64,000 nucleotides of DNA. It comes from Rothia gullae (GTDB lineage Bacteria > Actinomycetota > Actinomycetes > Actinomycetales > Micrococcaceae). The notes beneath the pieces were generated by a model that saw only the letters and a list, made by a program, of their open reading frames with translations, ran no database searches and was not told the DNA's origin. The translations under genes and the position numbers were made by a program. The stretch lies in the NCBI RefSeq assembly GCF_024294905.1, contig NZ_JANCOC010000005.1, positions 65,049 through 129,048 of the forward strand, read 5' to 3'. Below are positions 1-8,584 of this stretch, piece by piece (position 1 is the stretch's first letter; each line of letters begins with the position of its first letter).

Positions 1-159
1 CACGTGGCCGTCACGAATCCACCCGGAGGTGCGGGTGCGCGGCGCGTCGAGGGCACCGGCGAGCGCGGCGTCCAGGCGCATACCGGAAAGCGCGCCTTCA
101 ACGGTGAATTCGGCGCGGATACGTGCCGATTCTTCGGTGGCGTTGGTAGTTTCGCTCAT
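1..159 (-). CDS. RluA-family pseudouridine synthase, N-terminal part
   Basis: The gene starts with ATG at 159 and runs off the left edge of the window, leaving 53 codons. The translation contains the S4-type RNA-binding start of RluA/RluD enzymes (MRLDAALAG, then RTSGWIRDGHV), which pseudouridylate 23S rRNA. The catalytic domain lies outside the window. It follows lspA on the same strand by about 120 bases, a common bacterial pairing. Family assignment rests on the S4 segment and this neighbourhood only. Confidence 0.75.
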   Translation of the reverse strand, partial: MSETTNATEESARIRAEFTVEGALSGMRLDAALAGALDAPRTRTSGWIRDGHV

Positions 160-279
160 GCGGCTCTCCTTCGGGTGGTGCTTGCTTTAGTTGTCTGTGT
201 GGGAGGGGCTGTGTGAAAACGTCTCTGTGTGAAAACGTCTGTAGGCGCATGTGGCTATGATGTAGCGGAGGAGGGAAAG

Positions 280-945
280 CTACTTGGCGCTCTTCGCTGC
301 CCTGTTCTTCTCAGCCGCGTTCTTGTCACCAGCCAGAGCCTCGTCAGCCGAGGTTTCTTCAGCGGGCGCCTGCACGCGGGTGCCGTTGAGGTTCAGACCT
401 TTGAAGTTCAGCAGCACGATGAACACCATGCACACGCAGATTGCGGAGTCTGCAATATTGAAAATCGCGAAGTTCGGTACGGAAATAAAATCGACCACGT
501 GGCCGGAGCCGAAGCCGGGCTCACGGAAGAGACGGTCGAAAAGGTTGCCGCAGATTCCGCCGAGCAGGCCACCTAATGCGAGCGTCCAGGACAGGGCGCG
601 GGTGCGGCGTAGCAGGTACAGTACCACGGATGCGGCGGCGATCATGACGAGGGTGAAGGCCCAGGTGACGTTCTCGCCCATGCTGAATGCGGCGCCAGAG
701 TTACGAATCGAGTACCACCACAGCAACCCGTCAATGACGGTAACGCGTTCTCCCAACTGCATCTGAGTAACGACTAGGTATTTCGTGCCCTGATCGATAG
801 CGAACACGACGGCGGCAAGCACGAGCGCGAGAATACCCGCGGAGCGTCCAGAAAGGATGCGCACGCGGTGACCAGTAGCTTCTTCGGCGGCGTTATCGGC
901 TACCTGTGAGACTGAGGATTCAGCAGTCTTGGGGATGTTGGTCAT
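280..945 (-). CDS. lspA: Lipoprotein signal peptidase (signal peptidase II)
   Basis: A 221-residue integral membrane aspartyl protease that removes signal peptides from prolipoproteins after lipid attachment. Four hydrophobic segments lie near residues 36-58, 95-112, 120-135 and 165-182. The two catalytic aspartates are visible in VVDF (about D152) and FNIAD (about D166), and the family motif GNLFDR precedes them. It has a hydrophilic N-terminal lead of about 30 residues and an Ala/Glu/Lys-rich C-terminal tail of about 35 residues, longer than in compact homologues. The start at 945 has a strong Shine-Dalgarno (AGAGGAG). It lies between divIVA and the rluA-type gene, all on the same strand. 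Confidence 0.93.
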   Translation of the reverse strand: MTNIPKTAESSVSQVADNAAEEATGHRVRILSGRSAGILALVLAAVVFAIDQGTKYLVVTQMQLGERVTVIDGLLWWYSIRNSGAAFSMGENVTWAFTLVMIAAASVVLYLLRRTRALSWTLALGGLLGGICGNLFDRLFREPGFGSGHVVDFISVPNFAIFNIADSAICVCMVFIVLLNFKGLNLNGTRVQAPAEETSADEALAGDKNAAEKNRAAKSAK

Positions 946-1129
946 AGCTCTCCTCTAGTCTGTGCCGGTTGCTGCGCCTACGGTGTGGCGGCCCTGCGGT
1001 GCGGAGGCGGGATGCGCTCGCGTTCGATAGTGCCCCTCTAGCTTAGCAAATCGGGGTAGTGCATCGAGTATTCGGTGGTGATTTTGCGGGTACTCTCCCG
1101 CGCTTCGCACGCTGGGTTCTTGAGTCGTG

Positions 1130-1156
1130 CCGGGCGGACATGAGAATACCGCCCGG
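1130..1156 (-). terminator. Hairpin downstream of divIVA
   Basis: Perfect 8-bp arms (1130-1137 and 1149-1156) with an 11-base loop, about 95 bases after the divIVA stop on the minus strand. There is no long T tract, so termination strength is uncertain. The rest of the 946-1249 gap shows no gene. Confidence 0.5.
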
Positions 1157-1249
1157 TTCTCTCGATCTCCCCAGTGAATAGCGGTGGAAGAGAAAGAATC
1201 CGAGCGGCATACGCTTCAAAGCGTCGTTAGCTTATTCAGACACGCTGTT

Positions 1250-1789
1250 TTATGCGGAAGCCTCGATAGATTTGAGGTTCTTGAGCTCCTGAACCTGTGC
1301 GTCCAGGTGCTGCAGCAGCTTGGAGCGGTAGCGGCTCTCGAAGCCGCGCAGAGCCTCAACAGCGACCTCCAGCTCTTCCTTCTCGTCGGTGAGGCGAGAG
1401 AGAATCTCTTCGCGCTGCTGCTGAGCTTCACTCACCATAGCGTCTGCCTTCTTCTCTGCTTCTTCGAGCAGTTCCGCCTTAGCCTTTTCGCCCTGTGCCA
1501 CGTAGTCGTCGTGAACCTTCTGTGCCATGGCGAGCAGTGCCGCCGCATCCTGAGGCCCAGACGGTGCCGCGGAAGACTGTGCGGGTGCTACAGCCGCTGC
1601 GGGGGAATCGGGTGCGTTTGCAGAGAGCTGCTCAACCTGGCGTTCGAGGGTATCACGCTCGGAGTAGAGTGCACGCAGTTCGACAACGAGCTCGTCCAGG
1701 AAATCGTCGACCTCGTTGCGGTCGTAACCGGACTCTTCGGTCACGACCTTGAAGCTCTTAGTGATCAGGTCTTCGGGGGTGATTGCCAT
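1250..1789 (-). CDS. divIVA: DivIVA / Wag31 polar growth and division scaffold
   Basis: A 179-residue coiled-coil protein. The N-terminus (MAITPEDLITKSF, then GYDRNEVDDFLDEL) is the conserved DivIVA membrane-binding domain. Coiled-coil segments follow near residues 33-60 and 100-170, separated by an Ala/Pro/Ser-rich linker (about 61-85). In actinobacteria this protein marks poles and septa and recruits wall synthesis. The start at 1789 is preceded by AGAGGAG. It is the distal member of the ftsZ-pgeF-yggS-sepF-yggT-divIVA series but lies 449 bases from yggT, so it probably has its own promoter. Confidence 0.95.
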   Translation of the reverse strand: MAITPEDLITKSFKVVTEESGYDRNEVDDFLDELVVELRALYSERDTLERQVEQLSANAPDSPAAAVAPAQSSAAPSGPQDAAALLAMAQKVHDDYVAQGEKAKAELLEEAEKKADAMVSEAQQQREEILSRLTDEKEELEVAVEALRGFESRYRSKLLQHLDAQVQELKNLKSIEASA

Positions 1790-2238
1790 GGGCTTCTCCT
1801 CTAAGTATCTCTACGGGGTTGGTGATGAAGTTAAGTGCAGCGAATTCGTCACCCCCAATAGTTCAGGGGTATGGCTATACCGCGATGCAGTCATTGGCAC
1901 CAATTCTACTATTCTTTGGTTTCTGTGCCCGGTTATATATCGGCTGAATAACAAAATATGTACTCGGCACAAGGGTGGGATTCACCACGTGACGCATCCT
2001 CCCTTATCCCCCGCCATATCAGGCTCAGTATCTGCTGACAGGTGCATTTCTCATCATCTGATGTAGCTCGCGAACCCAGCTTGTAACCTGTCACGGAAAG
2101 CTACCTCAGCCACGGAGCGGGACACCGCAATCAATCCAGCAATCAGGCACAGAAAACCCCGCCAGCATTCCAACCCACAGGGTTTAGAGCGCAGGCGGGG
2201 CTCTACAACATTGTTCTCTAACCTCTCAACGGAGCGGT
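1790..2238. other. Gene-free gap upstream of divIVA
   Basis: No convincing coding frame. The left part is AT-richer and should hold the divIVA promoter. A short palindrome (GGTAT, 4-base spacer, ATACC) sits at 1868-1881, about 80 bases before the divIVA start. The right part holds the yggT-side hairpin at 2153-2200. Confidence 0.6.
2153..2200 (-). terminator. Terminator after yggT
   Basis: Read on the minus strand, a 7-bp GC stem (2194-2200 with 2157-2163) is followed by four T residues (A run at 2153-2156). It lies about 40 bases past the yggT stop. The loop is long, about 30 bases. Confidence 0.55.
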
Positions 2239-2538
2239 TTAGGAGAATGCCGCGGTCATCCGCATCATAATGCTCAGCAGCAGAGACAACACAACAATCA
2301 AAATCAGGAAGCCGGTATCCAGCGCAACGTTACCCACACGAACCGGCGGGATCAGGCGGCGCAGCTGGTTCATCGGCCAGTCCGTCACCGCGTACACGCC
2401 GCTGGCGAAGAGTAGCACAAAGCCCTTGGGTCGCCACTCCGGAGCGAACATGCGCACCCAGTCAAAGAGCATGCGCAACAGCATCGCAATGTAGAGAACG
2501 TAGACAACGATTGTAATGAGGGCGAAAATATAACCCAT
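2239..2538 (-). CDS. YggT-family small membrane protein
   Basis: 99 residues with two hydrophobic blocks (about 1-23 and 70-92) around a polar middle (MLFDWVRMFAPEWRPKG, then RRLIPPVRVG). This is the YggT/YlmG pattern, a family usually encoded beside sepF and divIVA and linked to division or membrane organisation. It begins 10 bases after sepF with AAGGA 7 bases before the ATG, so it is almost certainly cotranscribed with sepF. Confidence 0.88.
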   Translation of the reverse strand: MGYIFALITIVVYVLYIAMLLRMLFDWVRMFAPEWRPKGFVLLFASGVYAVTDWPMNQLRRLIPPVRVGNVALDTGFLILIVVLSLLLSIMMRMTAAFS

Positions 2539-2548
2539 CTATCAGTCC

Positions 2549-3430
2549 TTAGCCCTGGTCGAAGGGGAATTCGCCGTCGGTCTCAAAGCCGGCGGGAACC
2601 TCGGAATTAGCCACGCCCAGAACCTCCAGGTTGGAGGGGGTCAGCAGGAACACCTTAGCGGTGACTCGCTCAATGCGGCCTTCCAGCGCGAATGCCAGAC
2701 CGGATGCAAAGTCCACCAGGCGCTTTGCGTCTGCGTCAGGCATTTCTTCCACGTTCATAATCACGGGGATGTTCTCGCGGAATGCCTCACCAATGATCTT
2801 TGCGTCATTGTAGGAGCGGGGGTGGATAGTGGTGATACGACGCAATTCGTCCTCTTCTTCCTCGTAACCGTAGGTGTATCCGTTGGTTTCTTCGGGCTCG
2901 TAGCCCTGGTCGTAGTAGCCGTCGTTGGAGTACGTCTCGGCGTACTGCTCGGTGTATTCGGTATTCGGCACCGGGGTGTCCTCCCAATTGTCTGCGCTGA
3001 CGTCGTCCCAAGTCTGCTCGGTTTCCGCCAGATCAGCTGTGGTTTCAGGTGTATGAGCGGTGGCGTATGCCGCTGCATCTACGGTTGCTCGTCCGTCGGC
3101 AGTTTCTTCTGCGTCCAGATACTCGGTTTCTGTACCGTCATCGTAGCTATTAGCTTGCTGGTACACTTCTTGTTCAGTATAGGGGGGTTCGTCCTGCAGG
3201 TGGTAGGTTTCGCTCTGCGACTCGGCAACGCTGTACTGTGCTGAGCCGGGCAGTGCTGAGAGCCTGTTAGAGCTGTCGGTCTTCTGTGCTATAGCAGCCT
3301 GCCCTGCGGAGGCGTTTGCCTCCCGGCGGGAGTCAGCCTGCACAGCCTGCGGGGATTCTTCCGGCGTCGTCTCAGCGTTCTGGTATCGTTCCAGGCCGAG
3401 GAAACCCGCCAGACGGCTTTGTTTCGCCAT
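2549..3430 (-). CDS. sepF: SepF, FtsZ membrane tether with a long acidic linker
   Basis: 293 residues. Residues 1-17 ([17 protein letters not shown]) form the amphipathic membrane-binding helix. The conserved SepF core starts near residue 196 ([16 protein letters not shown]) and runs to about 270; it polymerises and binds the FtsZ tail, tethering the ring in bacteria without FtsA. The roughly 170 residues between are low complexity, with Glu, Asp, Tyr and Thr dominating from about residue 60. That makes the protein clearly longer than a compact SepF. It sits downstream of yggS and upstream of yggT. The start at 3430 is the first residue of the conserved helix. Confidence 0.94.
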   Translation of the reverse strand: MAKQSRLAGFLGLERYQNAETTPEESPQAVQADSRREANASAGQAAIAQKTDSSNRLSALPGSAQYSVAESQSETYHLQDEPPYTEQEVYQQANSYDDGTETEYLDAEETADGRATVDAAAYATAHTPETTADLAETEQTWDDVSADNWEDTPVPNTEYTEQYAETYSNDGYYDQGYEPEETNGYTYGYEEEEDELRRITTIHPRSYNDAKIIGEAFRENIPVIMNVEEMPDADAKRLVDFASGLAFALEGRIERVTAKVFLLTPSNLEVLGVANSEVPAGFETDGEFPFDQG

Positions 3431-3647
3431 AATTCTCTCGCTGTTCTTTCACGTTGGTGGTGTACAGGTTCTGCCGTAGTGCGTCATCAGAAGGTGTGTG
3501 CGTAACGGTACGCCATGCACCGGCATGTATATATTACCAGCGCACACCCCGCGCAGGCGGTCAAGGGCACCGATGATTATGCCGCAGTTTGTACCGAAAG
3601 CAGTCCAAAGTGCGATAGGCAACGCACGGCGCGTAGCTTGGGCGAGG

Positions 3648-4484
3648 CTAGAGCGCCGGGCGCTTACCCATGATGTCGCTACCCACGCGCACGCAGGTCG
3701 AGCCCCAACGCACCGCAGCCTCCAAATCCCCGCTCATACCGGCAGAAATCTCGGTCGCATGCGGCACCTGCTCACGCACCAGCAACGCCAGCCCGTAGAG
3801 CTTCTCAAATGCCTCATCCGGGTTCATTCCCAGCGGCGCCACCGCCATCACGCCACCACAGCGCAAATGCTCGTGGTTCTCGATGCGCTCCACCAACTCC
3901 AGCAGCTCAGAGGCGCTCGTACCACCGCGCGCACCCTCAGCTGCGTGGCCAGCCGTCGCAACCTCCGCCAGGGACACCTGCACCAGGCAGGTCAGCGCGC
4001 CCTGCTCCACCGCTGCGGGTGCGGGCGCCTCCCCCGCCTCGAAGCGGGAGAGCTGGTTTGTGTACGCCTTCGCCAGCGCGTCCGCCAGGGAGGGGCGGTC
4101 CACCGAATGCACGCTGGAGGCGTACTTGACCACAGACTTCGCCTTGTTTGTCTGCAGCTGGCCAATAAACGCCCAGTGCGGGGGCTGCACCTCACGCTGG
4201 GCGCAGTATGCGGCGAGCTCGCGAGCCTTCGCGCTTGCCTCCTGGTCGCGGTTCTCACCGAAGAGGATCGCTCCCCCATCCAGCAGCGCCGCCGCGTCGG
4301 AGGCGGGGAAGAACTTCGTGACCGTCACCAGCTGTACCGGGGCGCTCTCCTCGGTACGCACTGCGCTGTGATCCTGCTCCGCGGTGCGGATACGCTCAAG
4401 CACGCGGCGGTAGTTCTGCAGCAGCTGCTCGGCGCGTTCGGGAGTGTAGCGCAGGTTCTGTTCTTCTACGTTCATTTCAGACAT
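3648..4484 (-). CDS. PLP homeostasis protein (YggS/PLPBP family)
   Basis: 278 residues using ATG at 4484, which has a good ribosome site (GAAGGAGAGAAG). An upstream in-frame ATG would overlap pgeF and add 58 unconserved residues. The fold is the alanine-racemase-like TIM barrel that binds pyridoxal phosphate without known catalysis. The PLP lysine is in LVTVTKFF (about K57). Other family marks are HWAFIGQLQTNK, SVDRPSLA and the C-terminal GMSGDLEAAVRWGSTCVRVG. It acts in cytosolic PLP and amino-acid homeostasis. It lies between pgeF and sepF, the usual position in actinobacterial and Gram-positive division clusters. Confidence 0.93.
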   Translation of the reverse strand: MSEMNVEEQNLRYTPERAEQLLQNYRRVLERIRTAEQDHSAVRTEESAPVQLVTVTKFFPASDAAALLDGGAILFGENRDQEASAKARELAAYCAQREVQPPHWAFIGQLQTNKAKSVVKYASSVHSVDRPSLADALAKAYTNQLSRFEAGEAPAPAAVEQGALTCLVQVSLAEVATAGHAAEGARGGTSASELLELVERIENHEHLRCGGVMAVAPLGMNPDEAFEKLYGLALLVREQVPHATEISAGMSGDLEAAVRWGSTCVRVGSDIMGKRPAL

Positions 4485-4533
4485 CTTCTCTCCTTCAGCG
4501 GCTTTATCTTTAGCGACCCTATCTTTAGCGGCT

Positions 4534-5382
4534 CTAGGCTGCAGGCTCTGCTGTTTTCTCGATCCACACCAGACCCGCAATACGGCCCGGCTTCTCACCG
4601 CGGTTCGTAAATCCGCGATGCGAATACACCTCGGACTCCTCAAACGTACACTGCGCACAGTCCATGCTCACCTGCACGCCTGCCTCTTCCAGCACGGCGC
4701 GGGCACCTGCGGGCAGGTCCAAGCCGGGGGTCTGCTGGCTGGTCACCGAATGCACCTGCGGAATCAGTTCGGTGGACTGGGTGCGCATCGCCTCGGGCAC
4801 CTCGTAGCAGCTACCGCAAATGCTCGGACCCAGCCAGGCGGTAATTTTTTCCGCACCGAGCTGACGCATCCGCTGCACGGTCTGCTGGAGCACGCCATCG
4901 AGGAGGCCGCGGCGGCCAGCGTGAGCGACCGCCAGGATTGGTTGCCAGTTCGTGCTCCGCTCCCCCACCAGCACCACGGGGATGCAATCCGCAACCATAA
5001 TCGCCAGGGGCACGCCCTCACTGCTAATCGCCGCATCGGCGACCGGGGAGTTCTCCAGCACCGCGCGGGCACGCTCAACCGTACGCTCCTCGGGTGTACC
5101 GGGCGCGTAGGATTCCACTTCGTAGTCTTCCGGGTAGGCGACCTGCACGCCATGCACCTGGTTCAGGTAGAAGAACGGCTCGGTACCCAGCGTCTCCTCC
5201 AGAGCGGCACGGTGATTGAGGGTGCGCACCAGGGAGGCATCCATACCGCCGCCAAGCTCATCGTCCACGTGCAAGCCCAGGTTGCCCGCCGCGCGGGAGG
5301 TGAAACCCACCCGCACACGCCAGGGGCCCAGGGTGCGGGTATCGGCAGAGGTAAGCAGCGAAGTTTTGGGGTTATCGCGCAT
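4534..5382 (-). CDS. pgeF: Polyphenol oxidase / purine nucleoside phosphorylase family protein (PgeF/YfiH)
   Basis: 282 residues of the multicopper-laccase-like DUF152 family. Metal-binding His/Cys positions are in NQVHGVQV, AHAGRRGLLDG, GPSICGSCYEVP and YSHRGFTNRG. Characterised members either act as purine nucleoside phosphorylases/deaminases or edit peptidoglycan precursors (PgeF), and the sequence alone does not decide which. It is encoded between ftsZ and yggS, the standard position. The ATG at 5382 has AAGGA 7 bases upstream. Confidence 0.9.
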   Translation of the reverse strand: MRDNPKTSLLTSADTRTLGPWRVRVGFTSRAAGNLGLHVDDELGGGMDASLVRTLNHRAALEETLGTEPFFYLNQVHGVQVAYPEDYEVESYAPGTPEERTVERARAVLENSPVADAAISSEGVPLAIMVADCIPVVLVGERSTNWQPILAVAHAGRRGLLDGVLQQTVQRMRQLGAEKITAWLGPSICGSCYEVPEAMRTQSTELIPQVHSVTSQQTPGLDLPAGARAVLEEAGVQVSMDCAQCTFEESEVYSHRGFTNRGEKPGRIAGLVWIEKTAEPAA

Positions 5383-5431
5383 CTTCTATTCCTTCATCAG
5401 ATATCAGCGGGTATAACGGCGGGTATAGCAA

Positions 5432-5477
5432 AGGGGAGCCGAGAACAGCACAAATGTGCGTGTTTCTCAGCTCCCCT
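5432..5477 (-). terminator. Hairpin after ftsZ
   Basis: A long imperfect hairpin begins with 8-bp GC arms (5432-5439 and 5470-5477), and the inner stem continues with few mismatches. It lies 56 bases past the ftsZ stop on the minus strand. It may attenuate transcription into pgeF. Confidence 0.6.
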
Positions 5478-5532
5478 ATAGGTTCATAAGACTCTCAGCC
5501 GTGCAACGCTTAGGCGTTCACAGCCGGGCAGA

Positions 5533-6714
5533 CTACTTCAGGAAGTCAGGGACGTCCAGGGTGTCGCGGCGAGCCGGAGCTTCCTCCACAACCGGGGGAA
5601 GGTCAACATCGAAGCCAGCAGCGCCGGTGGAAGCCGGGGCAGCAGCGGGTGCGTTGTAGCCGTAGCCACTAGTAGCCGGAGCGGTGGAACCGCCGAAGGA
5701 TGCCTGAGTGCGCTGAGCCTGAGTAGCCGCAGCAGTGGAAGCGTTGGAGTTGGTCTCCGGGTTCACTGCGTCGAAGCCAGCAGCAATCACGGTCACGCGA
5801 GCCTCATCGCCCAGTGCGTCGTCAATAACAGCGCCGAAGATGATGTTTGCGTCGGGGTGAGCAACTTCCTGAACCAGGCGTGCAGCCTCGTTAATCTCGA
5901 ACAGACCCAGGTCGGAGCCACCCTGAATGGACAGCAGAACGCCGTGTGCACCGTCGATGGATGCTTCCAGCAGCGGCGAAGCGATAGCCAGCTCAGCTGC
6001 CTTCACTGCGCGGTCCTCACCGGATGCTGAGCCGATACCCATCAGAGCCGAACCTGCACCCTGCATGACGGACTTAACGTCAGCGAAGTCAAGGTTGATC
6101 AGGCCGGGGGTGGTGATCAGGTCGGTAATGCCCTGCACACCGGAGAGCAGAACCTGGTCAGCGGACTTGAATGCGTCCAGCATGGAGACGTTGCGATCCG
6201 AAATCGACAGCAGTCGGTCGTTCGGAATAACGATCAGGGTATCAACCTCATCGCGCAGAGCAGCGATACCGGTCTCAGCCTGGTTGGAGCGGCGACGGCC
6301 TTCGAAGGTGAAGGGGCGGGTCACCACACCAATGGTCAGAGCGCCGAGGGAGCGGGCAATACGTGCCACGACGGGTGCGCCACCGGTACCGGTGCCACCG
6401 CCCTCACCTGCGGTCACAAAGACCATGTCTGCGCCCTTGAGGACTTCCTCAATTTCCTGCGCGTGATCCTCGGCTGCCTGACGGCCAACCTCGGGGTTTG
6501 CGCCTGCGCCAAGACCGCGGGTCAGTTCACGACCAACGTCCAGCTTAACGTCTGCATCGGACATCAGCAGAGCCTGAGCGTCAGTGTTGATAGCAATGAA
6601 CTCAACGCCGCGCAGACCAACCTCAATCATACGGTTGACTGCGTTGACGCCACCGCCGCCGATACCAACGACCTTGATGACTGCCAAGTAGTTCTGGGGA
6701 GTTCCAGCGTCCAT
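5533..6714 (-). CDS. ftsZ: Cell division GTPase FtsZ
   Basis: 393 residues. The tubulin signature GGGTGTGG is at about 105-112, the N-terminal nucleotide loop [11 protein letters not shown] at about 19-29, and the T7 loop region [11 protein letters not shown] follows in the middle of the protein. The globular GTPase domain is followed by an Ala/Thr/Gln/Gly-rich linker of roughly 50 residues. A conserved C-terminal peptide (LDVPDFLK) is the docking site for SepF and other tethers. FtsZ forms the Z ring at mid-cell. The start at 6714 has GAGGA 4 bases upstream. It is separated from ftsQ by 196 bases holding a hairpin, so it probably has its own promoter. Confidence 0.98.
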   Translation of the reverse strand: MDAGTPQNYLAVIKVVGIGGGGVNAVNRMIEVGLRGVEFIAINTDAQALLMSDADVKLDVGRELTRGLGAGANPEVGRQAAEDHAQEIEEVLKGADMVFVTAGEGGGTGTGGAPVVARIARSLGALTIGVVTRPFTFEGRRRSNQAETGIAALRDEVDTLIVIPNDRLLSISDRNVSMLDAFKSADQVLLSGVQGITDLITTPGLINLDFADVKSVMQGAGSALMGIGSASGEDRAVKAAELAIASPLLEASIDGAHGVLLSIQGGSDLGLFEINEAARLVQEVAHPDANIIFGAVIDDALGDEARVTVIAAGFDAVNPETNSNASTAAATQAQRTQASFGGSTAPATSGYGYNAPAAAPASTGAAGFDVDLPPVVEEAPARRDTLDVPDFLK

Positions 6715-6859
6715 GTATTCCTCGATTGTTCCGTGTTCCAGCTTCGGAAGACCCGCAGCTTATTCTAAGCCTGAAGGTTTCCTCTAAAGAATGACTTTAT
6801 CTGCTAGGATACCAAACTGTTTTTGTTGGTTCCTAGTCACACAGCGCAATTACCCCCTC

Positions 6860-6882
6860 TTTTTGTAGATTTCATACAAAAA
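6860..6882 (-). terminator. Hairpin between ftsQ and ftsZ
   Basis: 8-bp AT-rich stem (6860-6867 and 6875-6882) with a 7-base loop, flanked by a C/G run that could extend the stem with a bulge. It is about 30 bases past the ftsQ stop, so it could separate ftsZ expression from the upstream cluster. Confidence 0.5.
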
Positions 6883-6910
6883 GGGAGGATATAGCGCCTC
6901 AATGGTTCCC

Positions 6911-8581
6911 CTATCGGGTCACCGGTACGCGCGGGGCAGACACATCGTAGACGGTCACCTTCTGCGTCTGGGCTTCGGAAGATTTCTCCTCCTTGGCACG
7001 CTTGGCAATAGCCTGGCGCAGGGAGAACAGGACCTTCGCCTTCAACTCGCTCTCTTCAGCAGTTCCCCACTGCACCGTAGTATTATCCCTCAAGGTTAGA
7101 GTGATATTTGATGTTGAGGTAGCGCTGGCTTCCTTAACCTGAGCTAGAAGCTCAGAGGGCATCGCCGAAAGCGCCGTAGAGATGGTGCGGAATTCGTCCG
7201 AAGTCTGCGGATCATCACCACTGAAACGAACCAGCGGCACCGAAGTATCAGGCTGAGTAGCCGACTCCAGCAGACTCACACCATCGCTATCAACAGTATG
7301 GTACGTATCGCCCTGCTTCACAACCGCAACAGCGGTACGTTCCTTCAGGGTCACCACCAGCTCATGCGGCGGACGGCTCTCCACATGCACACTATGAAGC
7401 ACGTTATCCTGGCCGATCAGCTCACGCACCTTCTTCTCGTCGATACGGGTGAGCGGAACCCCGCGCAGAGGCTCCAGCTTCTGCTCCACCTGAGTGGTTT
7501 CCAGCAGGGATGCGCCGCGCACCGTAATCTTCTGAGTCGCCAACAGGGGCGAGAAGAAGACCAGCACCACGTACAGCACCGCAATAATAGCCAGCACCAA
7601 GGCGGTGTACAGCAGCTTACGGGCGCGACTCAAAGGCGCACGTTCCTTACGGGGGCGCTCCTCAGCACGCAGGCCGTCCAGACCCGGATCCTGACGCAGA
7701 CGCTCACGGTGAGCCTGACGGCTCGCACGCTCGCGTTCCTTCTCAATCTCCGCTGCACGCTGCTGCTCACGCTCGGCACGCCAACGACCAAAACGGCTCG
7801 CGGAGCGAGGCTCTTCAGCGGCCTTCTCCCCCGCCTTATCGGCGCTCTTATCGGCGCGTTCCTGAGCCTTCTGAGCGGCAGACTCTTCGCGAGATTCAGC
7901 AGAACCGGCAGAAGACTTCTTAGCAGCACTCTTCTGGGTAGCCTTCTGATTGGCTACTTCCTTTTCTGTGCTCTTCACCGACTGCGAAGATGCAGTCTGC
8001 ACAGAGCCCCCCTGAGACGAAGAATCCTCAAACGCCTCAACATTAAACAGCTCAGGCGCGTGCTCAACCTCAGACACGGTACGACCGGTCATCAGCGCAG
8101 AACGCACCGAATCCTTCAAAGACTGTGCCGAAGCATGAACCGCCGCAGCGCTCTTGGACGCCGAAGAAACAGCACCGTTCTGACTGTGCGATTTATGCAC
8201 CACCGGCTTACGCGGCATGTGTCGAGCGGAGCTCGAAGGCTGGGTAACGGCAGAGTGCGCAACAGCAGGCTGAGCAACGACAGCCTGGGCAGAAGCCTCG
8301 GAGGTTGCAGACACAGCAGACTTCGCGGCATTAGTCTGAGTAGCACCAGTCGGCTGGGCTTCAGCCTGAGGCGCTTTAGTCTGGGGCGCTTCAACCTTTG
8401 TTGCCGAAGCCTTCACCGCCTGAGACTGCGCGGACTGAGACTGTACCGCCTCAGCCGGTGCCGCCTCAGTCTGCGCATTCTCAGCTACCTGCTGAACACG
8501 CAGACGAGCACGCGAACGCGGAGCCTTCGGCGCGCGCGAGGAGGAATGTCCCTCCGAAGAGAGACCAGAGCTCATCGGCAC
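6911..8581 (-). CDS. ftsQ: FtsQ/DivIB divisome protein with a ~320-residue N-terminal extension
   Basis: 556 residues. One transmembrane helix lies at about 323-343 (LLYTALVLAIIAVLYVV). It is followed by the POTRA domain (about 350-420, QKITVRGASLLETTQVEQKL to HELVVTLKE) and the FtsQ beta domain, and a short tail. FtsQ links FtsL/FtsB and the septal synthase outside the membrane. The cytoplasmic part is extraordinary: about 320 residues rich in Ala, Gln, Ser, Lys and Glu, with charged helical stretches near residues 230-310. The GTG at 8581 is preferred because GGAGG lies 8 bases upstream; an ATG two codons later is too far from it. It begins 3 bases after murC. Confidence 0.92.
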   Translation of the reverse strand: MPMSSGLSSEGHSSSRAPKAPRSRARLRVQQVAENAQTEAAPAEAVQSQSAQSQAVKASATKVEAPQTKAPQAEAQPTGATQTNAAKSAVSATSEASAQAVVAQPAVAHSAVTQPSSSARHMPRKPVVHKSHSQNGAVSSASKSAAAVHASAQSLKDSVRSALMTGRTVSEVEHAPELFNVEAFEDSSSQGGSVQTASSQSVKSTEKEVANQKATQKSAAKKSSAGSAESREESAAQKAQERADKSADKAGEKAAEEPRSASRFGRWRAEREQQRAAEIEKERERASRQAHRERLRQDPGLDGLRAEERPRKERAPLSRARKLLYTALVLAIIAVLYVVLVFFSPLLATQKITVRGASLLETTQVEQKLEPLRGVPLTRIDEKKVRELIGQDNVLHSVHVESRPPHELVVTLKERTAVAVVKQGDTYHTVDSDGVSLLESATQPDTSVPLVRFSGDDPQTSDEFRTISTALSAMPSELLAQVKEASATSTSNITLTLRDNTTVQWGTAEESELKAKVLFSLRQAIAKRAKEEKSSEAQTQKVTVYDVSAPRVPVTR

Positions 8582-8584
8582 AGC